In this document: positions 8,890 to 19,284 of the stretch, in pieces
Layout of the letters: every line of letters starts with the position of its first letter
How positions within the stretch are numbered: the first letter of the stretch is position 1
Source: JBNJGB01 sp051747385
Lineage (GTDB): Bacteria; Myxococcota_A; UBA9042; PHBI01; JACKFB01
DNA length: 64,000 nt
NCBI GenBank assembly: GCA_051747385.1
Contig: JBNJGB010000024.1
Coordinates: 36,281 to 100,280 of the forward strand
Direction of reading: 5' to 3'
The notes under the pieces: generated by a model
What the model was told of the DNA's origin: nothing
Database searches by the model: none
Seen by the model: only the letters and a program-made list of their open reading frames with translations
Made by a program: the position numbers and the translations under genes

Positions 8890-10551
8890 ATGAGCGAGCG
8901 CGACGACAAGCAGCGGGGCGGCAGCGTCTCGGCCACCGACGAGGGGGTCGAGCCGGCCGCCGCCGGGCGCCGGCCCACGGTGGTCCGGGTGGGCCAGGGG
9001 GAGCAGGCGCCGGAGCCCGAGCCGACGCCCGAGGAGCGCCCGAAGCCGGCGCCACGGGTCGAGGTGGAGACCGACGGGGACTTCGCCGCGCTCCTCGCCG
9101 AGCAGGAGGCGGGCGGAGATCAGCCCGACGGCTTCCGGCCCGGGGACAAGGTCGAGGGCGTCGTGGAGGTGGTCAGCCTCCACGGAGACGAGGTCTTCCT
9201 GGACCTGGGCGGCAAGGTCACGGGCTACGTCCTGAAGGAGGAGCTCCGCGATCTGGAGGGTCACCTCACCGTCGAGCAGGGCGACCGCCTCGAGGGCGTG
9301 GTCGCCGGCATGGACGCGAACGGCGTCCGGGTCCGCACGTCCGTGGGCCGCGGGGTCCGGGACCGCGAGGCCATCATCGAAGCGTACGAGGCCGGCCTGC
9401 CCGTCGAGGGGAAGGTGGTCGACGTCAACAAGGGCGGCTTCGAGGTGGAGGCCGCCGGGGGCCGCGCGTTCTGCCCCATGAGCCACATGGACCTGTTCCG
9501 GCCGCCCGAGCCGCAGGAGTACGTGGGCCGCACGCTCACCTTCAAGGTGCTGGAGCTCCGGGAGGGCTCGCCGGTCCTGTCCCGCGCGGAGCTCCTCCGG
9601 GAGCAGCGGGCCGAGCAGGCCGCCGAGCTCAGGGAGCGCCTCGTGCCGGGCGCCCGGCTGCCGGGCGTGGTCCGGAGCATCCAGAAGTTCGGCGCGTTCG
9701 TGGACCTGGGCGGCGTGGATGGCCTGGTGCACACGAGCGAGCTGAGCTGGGGCCACGTGGACGATCCCCACGAGGTGGTCTCCCTCGGCCAGGAGGTGGA
9801 GGTCGTCGTCCTCGAGGTGGACGAGGACCGAGACCGGGTGGGGCTGTCCATCGCCCGGGCGCAGGGTGACCCTTTCGAGGACGCCATGCAGGCCATCCAG
9901 GTGGGCAGCGTCGTGGACGGCACGATCGTCCGCCTGACGAACTTCGGGGCGTTCGTGAACCTGGCGCCCCACGTGGACGGGATGATCCACGTCTCCGACA
10001 TGGCCCACCACCACGTGCGGCACCCCAAGGAGGTGGTCTCCAAGGGGGATCACGTGCGCGTGAAGGTCACCGGCATCGACCTGGGGCAGCGCCGCATCGG
10101 GCTGAGCCTCAAGGACCTCTCCGACGACCCGTGGGACAGCGCCGAGGAGCGATACTCCCCGGGGACCGTCGTGAAGGGCACCGTCGCCCGGATCGCCCAG
10201 TTTGGCGTCTTCATCGACCTCGAGCCCGGCGTCACGGGACTGCTGCACGCCAGCGAGAGTGGCGTCCCCCAGGGACAACCCCTGCAGTCCGCCTACAAGC
10301 CCGGCTCCGAGGTGGAGGTGCGCATCCTCCGCGTGGACTCGGACGAGCGGAAGATCGGGCTCACCGTGAAGGACGAGTCCGAGCGGGCGGCGAAGCCGCG
10401 TCCCAGGGGCGGTGGACCCCGGCGTGGCAGTCCTCGCGGCGGCGGGCAGCCGAAGGTCTGGCGCGATCGGGAGGCGCAGGAGCCCGCCGGCGACAAGGGC
10501 CTCGGGACCCTGGGGGAGAAGCTGATGAAGGCCCTCGAGAAGGACGACTGA
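8890..10551 (+). CDS. S1 RNA-binding domain protein, ribosomal protein S1-like
   Basis: A 553-residue protein with an acidic, Pro-rich N-terminal extension (1-80) and five S1/OB-fold repeats at about residues 84-155, 170-235, 253-324, 338-409 and 425-495. The last three carry the typical FGAFVDL or FGVFIDL core. The C-terminus is Arg/Gly/Pro-rich (500-530). Ribosomal protein S1 usually has six repeats in Proteobacteria, so this is either a divergent RpsA or an additional S1 protein; five-repeat forms are common in Myxococcota-like genomes. The expected role is mRNA binding at the ribosome. A strong promoter and AGGAG site precede it, consistent with high expression. Confidence 0.9.
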   Translation: MSERDDKQRGGSVSATDEGVEPAAAGRRPTVVRVGQGEQAPEPEPTPEERPKPAPRVEVETDGDFAALLAEQEAGGDQPDGFRPGDKVEGVVEVVSLHGDEVFLDLGGKVTGYVLKEELRDLEGHLTVEQGDRLEGVVAGMDANGVRVRTSVGRGVRDREAIIEAYEAGLPVEGKVVDVNKGGFEVEAAGGRAFCPMSHMDLFRPPEPQEYVGRTLTFKVLELREGSPVLSRAELLREQRAEQAAELRERLVPGARLPGVVRSIQKFGAFVDLGGVDGLVHTSELSWGHVDDPHEVVSLGQEVEVVVLEVDEDRDRVGLSIARAQGDPFEDAMQAIQVGSVVDGTIVRLTNFGAFVNLAPHVDGMIHVSDMAHHHVRHPKEVVSKGDHVRVKVTGIDLGQRRIGLSLKDLSDDPWDSAEERYSPGTVVKGTVARIAQFGVFIDLEPGVTGLLHASESGVPQGQPLQSAYKPGSEVEVRILRVDSDERKIGLTVKDESERAAKPRPRGGGPRRGSPRGGGQPKVWRDREAQEPAGDKGLGTLGEKLMKALEKDD

Positions 10552-10556
10552 GGGGC

Positions 10557-11258
10557 GTGCGGAGAGGCAGGCCGAACTCGTCCCGCGCGGCCCTGGTCGT
10601 GGGGTTCCTGGTCCTGGGCGCCGGTGGCCTGACCGCCTGCCCCGAGTGGTTGGAGATGCCTCCGCCGCAGGGCGGGGACACGGGGGCGCCCGAGCCCGTG
10701 GCCCTCGAGGGTCCGCCGGTCCACCTGCCCTCGCGGGGGCCGAGGGTGGACGGCGCGGGGCCGCTGGTCCCCATGACCCCGGGGCTCCGGGTTCCGGACG
10801 GCTACTGGACGCGGGTGCGCCTGGACGCCGCCGACCTCCTGCTTCCCTGGACCTGGGCGGTCGCCCACACGACGTCGGACGGGGAGGGGCCCCACCTGGT
10901 CCTCCGCCTGCTGGCGGCCGAGGGCCCCGTGGCGCCGGACGCGCGGGCCCTCCGCGCCGTCATTCCGCTGGCCGTTCCGGAGGGGACGCGCCTGGAGGCC
11001 CTGGAGGGGCTCGAGCTGGGACCCGAGGCGATGGCGCAGGCCACGATCGGCCTTCGGACCGACGCCCGGAACCGCTGGCTCGTCACGCCTCGCCGCCTGG
11101 CGATCACCTCCGTGCGCCCCCGCGTGGTCGTGGGCACGCTGGAGGGCGTGGCGCGGCGCGGATCCCAGGGACGGCGCGAGCGCGTGTTCCAGGCGGGGTT
11201 CCTCGCCCTCCGCGCCGACCGGGGGCCGGAGGCGGCCGGAGCACCGCCCGGCGGCTGA
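10557..11258 (+). CDS. predicted lipoprotein, function unknown
   Basis: A 233-residue protein beginning at a GTG only 5 bp after the S1-gene stop, in the frame that carries a clear lipoprotein signal: basic MRRGRPNSSR, hydrophobic AALVVGFLVLGAGG, lipobox LTAC with Cys near residue 27. The frame is open further upstream inside the S1 gene, but only this start gives a signal peptide. The rest is Pro/Gly-rich and then beta-strand-like (residues 90-215). I recognise no family. The short spacing suggests translation coupled to the S1 gene. It probably sits in the envelope. Confidence 0.75.
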   Translation: MRRGRPNSSRAALVVGFLVLGAGGLTACPEWLEMPPPQGGDTGAPEPVALEGPPVHLPSRGPRVDGAGPLVPMTPGLRVPDGYWTRVRLDAADLLLPWTWAVAHTTSDGEGPHLVLRLLAAEGPVAPDARALRAVIPLAVPEGTRLEALEGLELGPEAMAQATIGLRTDARNRWLVTPRRLAITSVRPRVVVGTLEGVARRGSQGRRERVFQAGFLALRADRGPEAAGAPPGG

Positions 11259-11337
11259 CAGTCGCCGCGGCTTTCCAGTAGCCTCGGGGTATCCCACCAA
11301 GCGTCGAGCGGCGCGTGTCCCCGCGCGGAGGTGCAGC

Positions 11338-12396
11338 ATGGCCCGAGTCCGGCACGAGGGTCCGCCGAAGGTCGTCGTCGTCTCCGGTGACGCCGGGTTC
11401 CGCCGGGAGGCGAGCGAGGCGCTCGGGACCGACCACGAGGTGTCGACCGAGGCGAGTGCGGGCGGCGCCGCGGCCACCGTGGAGGAAGGCCGCGTGCGCG
11501 CGGTGGTGTGCGACGAGAGCCTGGGCGACGACGCCCTCTTCACGCTCGCGGTCGCCGCGAGGCAGGCGCCCGCCGCGGCGCGGATCCTGGTCGGGCCTGC
11601 CGAGGATGCCGACCGCGTCGTCGAGGCCGTCAACCGGGCGGGGATCCACCGCTACGTCCGCGCGCCGTGGAGGGCGGAGGCTCTCGCGGACGCCGTGCGG
11701 GAGGAGATCGAGCGCTCCCGGCGCGGGGAGGTGGAGCTGGCGCGGGCGACACGCTCCCTGGGCCACGACCTCCGCGGCCCGCTGCAGACCATACAGGGAT
11801 ACGCGGAGCTCCTCTCCTTGAGGTTCCGGAGCCAGCTGGACGAGTCCGCCGGCCGCTTCCTGGACAACCTGCTGGAGGGCGTCGGCCGCACGTCCAAGCT
11901 CCTGGAGGCCATGCTGTCCTACCTGACCGCCCGGCGGGCCGTGCTCGAGCCCGAGGCCGTGGCCCTGGACCGGGTGGTCGACGCGGCCCGGGCCAACGTT
12001 GCGGGCGTCCTGGAGGAGGCCGAGGCCGACGTGGAGGTGGGCGACCTGCCCGCGGTCCGCGGCGATCAGGCCCGCCTCGGGACGGTCATGGAGCACCTGC
12101 TGGCCAATGCCGCCTGCTATCGGCGGGGTCCGGGCGTGCGCATCCGGGTGGACGCCCAGCGCCGGGACGGGGAGGTCGAGGTGAGCGTCCGGGACGACGG
12201 CCGGGGGATGCCCGCCGAGGACGCCCCGGCCGCCTTCGACCCGTTCGTGCGGCTCTGCAGCGACGACGAGGTCGTCGGGGAGGGGATGGGCCTCGCCATC
12301 GCCCGGGTCCTCGTGGAGAAGCACGGCGGCCGCATCTGGCTCGAGACCGAGCCCGACCGCGGCACCACGGTGCGGTTCACGCTCCCTGCAGCCTGA
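11338..12396 (+). CDS. receiver-domain histidine kinase
   Basis: A 352-residue soluble kinase. Residues 10-115 form a receiver-like domain with a possible phospho-acceptor Asp59 (VVCDESL), but the usual conserved Lys near residue 108 is replaced (HRYVRAPW). Then come the dimerisation domain with His143 in SLGHDLRGPLQ and the ATPase domain with N257, DDGRGMP (286-292) and GEGMGLA (314-320). No membrane segment or sensor domain is present, so it probably receives its input through the receiver or a partner. No response regulator adjoins it. Related proteins are frequent in Myxococcota signalling networks. Confidence 0.9.
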   Translation: MARVRHEGPPKVVVVSGDAGFRREASEALGTDHEVSTEASAGGAAATVEEGRVRAVVCDESLGDDALFTLAVAARQAPAAARILVGPAEDADRVVEAVNRAGIHRYVRAPWRAEALADAVREEIERSRRGEVELARATRSLGHDLRGPLQTIQGYAELLSLRFRSQLDESAGRFLDNLLEGVGRTSKLLEAMLSYLTARRAVLEPEAVALDRVVDAARANVAGVLEEAEADVEVGDLPAVRGDQARLGTVMEHLLANAACYRRGPGVRIRVDAQRRDGEVEVSVRDDGRGMPAEDAPAAFDPFVRLCSDDEVVGEGMGLAIARVLVEKHGGRIWLETEPDRGTTVRFTLPAA

Positions 12397-12456
12397 CAGG
12401 TCTGCGCACCCCGAGCACCGGCGCCGCCGTGTCCCTCCGCTCGCCGGACCACGACG

Positions 12457-13278
12457 CTACAGGAGCAGCGACCACACCGGGCGGGTGAGGCGCAGGCCCA
12501 GGAACATCAGCGCGGGGCCGTACTTCTTCCGGCTACGCAGGAAGCGGTACTGGCCCATGAGGAACGGCGGGGCGAGGAAGGCGTCGGCGAGGTCCTGGGA
12601 CTCGCGCGCGTTGACCTCCTTCAGGCGCTCGCGGGTGGCGCCGGCCCGGAAGCGGCGGGGGCGCCCCTCTTCGACCCAGGACTCGGCGATCTCCTGGGCG
12701 CGCGGGATCAGGTCCTCGGGGGCCGTCACCTCGTCGACCAGCCCGATGTCGAGGGCCTCCCGGGCCGTAGGCTTCCAGCCCTCCTCGCCGAGCATGCGCC
12801 GGGCGGCGGCCTCGCCGACGAGGTTCGGCAGGTGCTCGGTGGAGCAGCCCTCGGGGGGCACGCCGAGGCGCGCGAACGGTGTGGAGAACGTCGCCCGCTC
12901 GGAGGCGATGATGGCGTCGCACAGCGTGGCCGACGTGACCGTCGCGCCGATGGCCGGGCCGTTCACGGCGACCAGGATCGGCTTGTCGAAGTCGATGAAG
13001 TGGTCGAAGACGGCCTGGTTGTGGCTGGCGATCAGGTCCCGCAGCTTGCGCGGGTGGTCCAGCTGGATGGTCGACGAGAGGTTCACGCCGGCGCTGTAGT
13101 AGTCGCCCGCGCCCGTGAGCACCAGCGCGCCGACGGCGTCGTCGGAGGCCGCCTCGTCCATGGCGCCGAAGAGCGCCTCCATCATCTCCAGGGTCCAGCC
13201 GTTCAGCCGGCGCGCGTTGTTCATCGTCAGGGTGCGCACCCCGTTGTTCGTGGACACCAGGACCAGCTCGTCGGACAT
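12457..13278 (-). CDS. enoyl-CoA hydratase/isomerase family protein
   Basis: Crotonase-fold protein of 273 residues starting at the ATG at 13278, which follows a GAGGGAG site; the open frame extends to 13452 without a ribosome-binding site. The oxyanion-hole segments are GAGDYYSAGVNL (57-68) and GPAIGATVTS (107-116). The segment LGVPPEGCSTEHLP (138-151) resembles delta3,delta2-enoyl-CoA isomerases more than hydratases, since the paired catalytic Glu of hydratases is not obvious. It may therefore shift double bonds for beta-oxidation of unsaturated acids. It is divergent from the adjacent beta-oxidation operon. Confidence 0.88.
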   Translation of the reverse strand: MSDELVLVSTNNGVRTLTMNNARRLNGWTLEMMEALFGAMDEAASDDAVGALVLTGAGDYYSAGVNLSSTIQLDHPRKLRDLIASHNQAVFDHFIDFDKPILVAVNGPAIGATVTSATLCDAIIASERATFSTPFARLGVPPEGCSTEHLPNLVGEAAARRMLGEEGWKPTAREALDIGLVDEVTAPEDLIPRAQEIAESWVEEGRPRRFRAGATRERLKEVNARESQDLADAFLAPPFLMGQYRFLRSRKKYGPALMFLGLRLTRPVWSLLL

Positions 13279-13501
13279 GGCTCTCCCTCGTGGGCGATGG
13301 TGGCGCGGTCGCTCCGTGCGCGAGCAGCCTACACGCGAGCCGGGGGAGGTGCACCGTCGCGTCGGAGGGCGGCCTGATGCGCTCCGAAATCCGTGCGTGT
13401 CAGAGGGCTTCCAAAGGGGTACCATGCCCCCCGGCCGCAGACGGCCCGTCACCCCCTCGCTGTCGCCCGCTCCGAGCCGCGGCTCGGCGCCGCGGGGCGC
13501 G

Positions 13502-13529
13502 TTGACAGGCTCTCGCGGCCGGTGCTAAC
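13502..13529 (+). promoter_or_regulatory. predicted promoter of the beta-oxidation operon (TTGACA-N16-GCTAAC)
   Basis: TTGACA (13502-13507), 16-base spacer, GCTAAC (13524-13529). Transcription would begin near 13536, 20 bases before the thiolase ATG with its GGAGGAG ribosome-binding site. No obvious FadR/PsrA-type operator palindrome was found by eye in 13279-13501. Confidence 0.55.
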
Positions 13530-13555
13530 CGACGGCCCTTGCAGCGGAGGAGACC

Positions 13556-14734
13556 ATGCGCGAAGTCGTCATCGTCAGCGGTGCCCGGACTCCCATCGGC
13601 AGCTTCAACGGCGCGTTCGCGTCGGTCCCGTCCCCCAGGCTCGGGGCGGTGGCCATCCGAGCGGCCCTCGACCGGGCGGGCGTGGACCCGGCGACGGTCG
13701 ACGAGGTCCTCATGGGCTGCGTGCTGCAGGCGGGCATCGGCCAGGCTCCCGCGCGGCAGGCCTCCATCTACGCCGACGTGCCGACCTCGGTCGGCGCGAG
13801 TACGGTCCACAAGGTGTGCGGCTCCGGCCTCAAGACGGTCATCATGGCGAGCCAGATGATCCGCTGCGGCGACGCGGACATCGTCGTGGCCGGCGGCATG
13901 GAGAACATGACCATGGCGCCGTATCTGCTGCCGAAGGGCCGCAACGGCTATCGCATGGGTCACGGCAAGGTCCTGGACGCCATGGTCCTCGACGGCCTGT
14001 GGGACGTCTACAACGACTACCACATGGGCTCCGCCGCGGAGCTGTGCGCCCGCGAGTGCAACGTGCCCCGCGAGGCGCAGGACGACTTCGCCAAGGAGAG
14101 CTACCGGCGCGCGAAGGAGTCCGTCGAGAAGGGCTACTTCGACAGGGAGGTCGCCCCGGTGGAGGTCCCCCAGCGCAAGGGAGACCCCCTGGTCGTGGAC
14201 AAGGACGAGGAGCCGGGCCGCGGCAAGCCGGAGAAGTTCCCCAAGCTGCGCGCCGCCTTCGAGAAGGAGGGCACGGTGACGGCGGCCAACGCGTCCAGCA
14301 TCAACGACGGCGCCTCGGCGTGCGTCGTGATGAGCGCGGACAAGGCCAGGGAGCTGGGCCTCACGCCCATGGCCCGCATCCTGTCCGCGGGGGCGCACGC
14401 CCAGGACCCGGAGTGGTTCACCACCGCGCCCACCGGCGCCGTGAAGGACGCGGTCGGCAAGGCCGGCCTGGAGCTGGGCGACATCGACCTCTTCGAGATC
14501 AACGAGGCGTTCTCCGTGGTGGCCCTGGCGGTGGGCGATCAGCTCGGCATCGACATGGACAAGGTCAACGTCCGCGGCGGCGCCGTCGCCCTGGGGCACC
14601 CCATCGGGGCGTCGGGCAACCGCATCCTCGTGACGCTGCTGCACGCCCTGCAGGACCAGGGCGGCCGCTACGGCTGCGCCGGCATCTGCCTGGGCGGGGG
14701 CGAGGCCATCTCGGTGGTCGTCGAGCGCGTCTGA
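13556..14734 (+). CDS. acetyl-CoA C-acetyltransferase (thiolase)
   Basis: Thiolase of 392 residues that cleaves 3-ketoacyl-CoA to acetyl-CoA and a shortened acyl-CoA, or condenses two acetyl-CoA. The acylated Cys88 lies in VHKVCGSGLKT, NEAFSVVA is near residue 318, GHPIGASGNR carries the catalytic His near 348, and the second Cys is in GGRYGCAGICLGGGE. Length and motifs fit the biosynthetic/degradative AtoB-like group. It is the first gene of a six-gene operon for fatty acid or short-chain acyl-CoA oxidation. Confidence 0.95.
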   Translation: MREVVIVSGARTPIGSFNGAFASVPSPRLGAVAIRAALDRAGVDPATVDEVLMGCVLQAGIGQAPARQASIYADVPTSVGASTVHKVCGSGLKTVIMASQMIRCGDADIVVAGGMENMTMAPYLLPKGRNGYRMGHGKVLDAMVLDGLWDVYNDYHMGSAAELCARECNVPREAQDDFAKESYRRAKESVEKGYFDREVAPVEVPQRKGDPLVVDKDEEPGRGKPEKFPKLRAAFEKEGTVTAANASSINDGASACVVMSADKARELGLTPMARILSAGAHAQDPEWFTTAPTGAVKDAVGKAGLELGDIDLFEINEAFSVVALAVGDQLGIDMDKVNVRGGAVALGHPIGASGNRILVTLLHALQDQGGRYGCAGICLGGGEAISVVVERV

Positions 14735-14792
14735 GTCAGCCGACAAACCCGCCGGGGCGGGGCGACCGCCCCGGCCGCGAAGGGAGCAGACC

Positions 14793-15641
<849 letters not shown>

Positions 15642-15666
15642 CGCACCGGACCGAGGAGACCCCCAC

Positions 15667-16449
15667 ATGCCGTACGATCACCTGCTGTACGAGCGCGAGG
15701 ACTCGGTCGTCCAGCTCACCATCAACCGGCCCGAGGTGCGGAACGCCCTGAACCGGAAGACCCTGGTGGAGCTGAGGCGCGCCTTCTTCGACTTCCGGCA
15801 CGACCAGGACGCCCGCGTGCTCATCATCACGGGGGCGGGCAGCAAGGCGTTCGTCGCCGGCGCCGACATCGCCGAGATGTCCGACATGACCCAGGAGCAG
15901 GCGGAGGAGTTCGCCAAGCTCGGTCAGGCGCTCACCATGGAGATCGAGGGCGTGCCGAAGGCCGTCATCGCCGCGGTGAACGGCTTCGCCCTCGGCGGCG
16001 GCTGCGAGCTGGCGATGGCCTGTGACTTCATCCTCGCCAGCGACAACGCCCACTTCGGCCAGCCGGAGGTGAACCTGGGGCTCATCCCGGGCTTCGGCGG
16101 CACCCAGCGGCTGGCCCGCATCGTGGGCCGCGCGAGGGCCAAGCAGCTCATCTTCACCGGCGAGATCATCGACGGCGCCCGGGCGCGGGAGCTGGGGCTG
16201 GCCAACGCCGTGTACACGCAGGACGAGCTCCTGAAGCACGCCCACGACATCGCCCGGACCATCGCCTCGAAGGGCCCGCTGGCGGTGGGCGCCGCCAAGC
16301 GGTCGCTCAACCGCGGCTACGACCTGAGCCTCGAGGTCGGCCTCGAGTTCGAGTCGATGCTCTTCGGGACGATGTTCAAGACCGAGGACATGCGGGAGGG
16401 CACCAGCGCCTTCCTCGAGAAGCGAAAGCCCGCCTTCAAGGGCGAGTAG
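15667..16449 (+). CDS. enoyl-CoA hydratase (crotonase)
   Basis: Crotonase of 260 residues that hydrates trans-2-enoyl-CoA to 3-hydroxyacyl-CoA. The oxyanion hole is formed by KAFVAGADIAEM and by FALGGGCELAMACDF near residues 101-115. Both catalytic glutamates are in place (GGCELAM and FGQPEVNLGLIPGFGG), unlike in the divergent enoyl-CoA isomerase-like gene upstream. It lies between the dehydrogenase genes of the same operon. Confidence 0.95.
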   Translation: MPYDHLLYEREDSVVQLTINRPEVRNALNRKTLVELRRAFFDFRHDQDARVLIITGAGSKAFVAGADIAEMSDMTQEQAEEFAKLGQALTMEIEGVPKAVIAAVNGFALGGGCELAMACDFILASDNAHFGQPEVNLGLIPGFGGTQRLARIVGRARAKQLIFTGEIIDGARARELGLANAVYTQDELLKHAHDIARTIASKGPLAVGAAKRSLNRGYDLSLEVGLEFESMLFGTMFKTEDMREGTSAFLEKRKPAFKGE

Positions 16450-16525
16450 GACGAGCGTCCCCGCCGGTCGAACAGTCTGCGGCCCGCGCACGGACGCATC
16501 GGCCCCCACACGGAAGAGGAACCCG

Positions 16526-17683
16526 ATGGACTTCCAGCTCACCGAGGAGCAGTCGCTCCTCCAGCAGATGACCCGAGACTTCGCGGAAAACCGCGTCCGC
16601 CCGCAGGCCGCGGAGCTCGACCGGGACCACCGCTATCCGGCGGACCTCGTGGCCGAGATGTCCGAGATGGGACTGATGGGCATGTGCGTCCCCGACGAGT
16701 ACGGGGGCTCCGGCATGGACGCGATCTCCTACGTCATCGCGATGGAGGAGATCTCCCGGGCGTGCGCCTCCACGGGCGTCATCATGAGCGTCCAGAACTC
16801 CCTGGTCTGCGACCCGATCCTGAAGTTCGGCTCGGAGACCCAGAAGCGCAAGTGGCTGGTGCCCCTGGCCAAGGGGGACCTCCTGGGCTGCTTCGCCCTG
16901 TCCGAGCCGGGCACGGGCTCGGACGCCGCCGCGCAGACCTGCATGGCCGTCAAGGACGGCGACGAGTGGGTCATCAACGGCACCAAGAACTGGATCACCA
17001 ACGGGCCCCAGGCGGACGTCTGCGTCCTCATCGCCATGACCGACCGGTCCAAGGGGACCCGGGGCATCATCGCCTTCGTCGTCGACCTGAACCAGGAGGG
17101 CGTCGAGCGCGGCAAGCCCGAGGACAAGCTCGGCATCCGCGGCTCCGGCACCTGCAGCCTCATCTTCGAGGACTGCCGGGTGCCCGACGCGAATCGGCTC
17201 GGCGAGGTCGGCGACGGCTTCAAGGTGGCCATGGCCACCCTGGACGGCGGGCGCGTCGGCATCGCGTCCCAGGCCCTGGGCATCGCCCGCGGCGCGTTCG
17301 AGGCGGCCACCTTCTACGCCCAGGAGCGCACGGCCTTCGGCGGCCCCATCGCCCGCCTGCAGGCCATCCAGAACAAGCTGGCGGACATGGCGGTGGAGAT
17401 CGACGCCGCCCGGCTGCTCACCTACCGGGCGGCCCAGCTCAAGGGGCAGGGCAAGCGGTTCTCCAAGGAGTCCGCCATGTGCAAGCTCTACGCCTCGGAG
17501 ATGTCCCACCGCGTCTGCCACCAGGCGCTGCAGGTCCACGGCGGCTACGGCTACGTGAAGGAGTACGCGGTCGAGCGGCACTATCGGGACCAGCGCATCA
17601 CCGAGATCTACGAGGGGACGAGCGAGATCCAGCGGCTGGTCATCGCCCGGTCCGTGCTCAAGGAAGCCGAGTCGAGGATGTAG
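16526..17683 (+). CDS. acyl-CoA dehydrogenase 1
   Basis: FAD-dependent acyl-CoA dehydrogenase of 385 residues, the first oxidation step of beta-oxidation. The central sheet carries CFALSEPGTGSDAAA, and the catalytic Glu is in EIYEGTSEIQRLVIAR near residue 367, at the position used by short-chain (butyryl-CoA) dehydrogenases. It overlaps no gene but is followed by a paralogue after only 4 bp. The two probably differ in chain length. Electron-transfer flavoprotein genes are not in the window. Confidence 0.95.
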   Translation: MDFQLTEEQSLLQQMTRDFAENRVRPQAAELDRDHRYPADLVAEMSEMGLMGMCVPDEYGGSGMDAISYVIAMEEISRACASTGVIMSVQNSLVCDPILKFGSETQKRKWLVPLAKGDLLGCFALSEPGTGSDAAAQTCMAVKDGDEWVINGTKNWITNGPQADVCVLIAMTDRSKGTRGIIAFVVDLNQEGVERGKPEDKLGIRGSGTCSLIFEDCRVPDANRLGEVGDGFKVAMATLDGGRVGIASQALGIARGAFEAATFYAQERTAFGGPIARLQAIQNKLADMAVEIDAARLLTYRAAQLKGQGKRFSKESAMCKLYASEMSHRVCHQALQVHGGYGYVKEYAVERHYRDQRITEIYEGTSEIQRLVIARSVLKEAESRM

Positions 17684-17687
17684 GCCC

Positions 17688-18830
17688 ATGGACCTGGAGC
17701 TGACCGGCGAGCAGGCGCAGATCCGCGACCTGGCCCGGGACTTCGCGCGCCGGGAGCTGGCGCCGAAGGCCGCCGAGCTGGATCGCACCGGCCGTTTCCC
17801 GACGGAGTCCTTCCGGGCGCTGGGGGAGCTGGGCCTGCTGGGCGTCAACGTGCCCGCGGCATACGGGGGCGCGGAGGCCGGGGTGCTCTCCCTGACCATG
17901 GCGCTGAACGAGGTGGCCTACGCCTGCGCGTCGACGGCGGTGGGCATGAGCGTCACCAACATGGTCGCCGAGACCATCGCCCGCTTCGGCTCCGAGGGCC
18001 TGGCCGGGAGGTACGTCCCCCGGCTCACCTCCGGCGAGGCGGTGGCCGGGGCGTTCTGCCTGTCCGAGCCCGGCGCGGGCACGGACGCGGCCGGGCTGCA
18101 GGCGACCGCGCGCAGGGAGGGCGACCACTACGTGCTCAACGGCACGAAGATGTGGATCACCTCAGGGGATCACGCGGGCGTGTTCATCGTCATGGCGCGC
18201 ACGGGGGCTCCGGACAGCCGCCACGAGGGCATCAGCGCCTTCGTGGTGGAGCCGTCCTTCGAGGGCTTGTCCACCGGCAAGCCGGAGGAGAAGTGCGGGC
18301 TCAAGGGCTCGTCCACGGTCCCCGTCATCCTGGAGGACTGCGTCGTCCCGGCGGACAACCTCCTCGCCGACGAGGGGATGGGCTTCACCATCGCCATGGC
18401 GGCTCTGGACGGCGGCCGCATCACCATCGGCGCCATGGCCAACGGCATCGCGCGGGCCGCCCTCGACGCCGCCTCGACCTACGCCCTGGAGCGGAAGCAG
18501 TTCGGCAAGCCCATCGGGACCTTCCAGGCCATCCAGCACAAGCTGGCCGACATGGCCGTGGGGATCGAGGCCTCGGAGCTCCTCGTCCGGCGGGCGGCGT
18601 GGCTCAAGGAGCGCGGCGAGCGCCGCTTCACCCGCGAGGCCGCCATGGCGAAGGTCCACGCGACGGAGAACGCCAAGCGGGTGACGGACGAAGCCATTCA
18701 AATCCACGGCGGCTACGGGTATACGCGGGAGTATCCCGTGGAGAGGTACATGCGGGATGCGCGCGTGACCACGATCTTCGAGGGCACCACGGAGATCCAG
18801 AAGGTGGTCATCGCCAGGGAGATCCTCTGA
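17688..18830 (+). CDS. acyl-CoA dehydrogenase 2
   Basis: Second acyl-CoA dehydrogenase (380 residues), about half identical by eye to the gene before it. FCLSEPGAGTDAAG binds flavin and substrate, QIHGGYGYTREYPVERYMRDAR is the C-terminal signature and the catalytic Glu is in TIFEGTTEIQKVVIAR near residue 365. It starts 4 bp after the first paralogue, consistent with translational coupling. Its product stops right after AREIL, slightly shorter than usual. Substrate range cannot be read from the sequence. Confidence 0.94.
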   Translation: MDLELTGEQAQIRDLARDFARRELAPKAAELDRTGRFPTESFRALGELGLLGVNVPAAYGGAEAGVLSLTMALNEVAYACASTAVGMSVTNMVAETIARFGSEGLAGRYVPRLTSGEAVAGAFCLSEPGAGTDAAGLQATARREGDHYVLNGTKMWITSGDHAGVFIVMARTGAPDSRHEGISAFVVEPSFEGLSTGKPEEKCGLKGSSTVPVILEDCVVPADNLLADEGMGFTIAMAALDGGRITIGAMANGIARAALDAASTYALERKQFGKPIGTFQAIQHKLADMAVGIEASELLVRRAAWLKERGERRFTREAAMAKVHATENAKRVTDEAIQIHGGYGYTREYPVERYMRDARVTTIFEGTTEIQKVVIAREIL

Positions 18831-18842
18831 AGTGGAGAGACC

Positions 18843-19274
<432 letters not shown>

Positions 19275-19284
19275 GCGGCGTCGC

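Noticed and set aside
12397..12456. Terminator between the histidine kinase and the enoyl-CoA hydratase gene
   Set aside because: I found only weak GC-rich stems without T-run, so none is reported.
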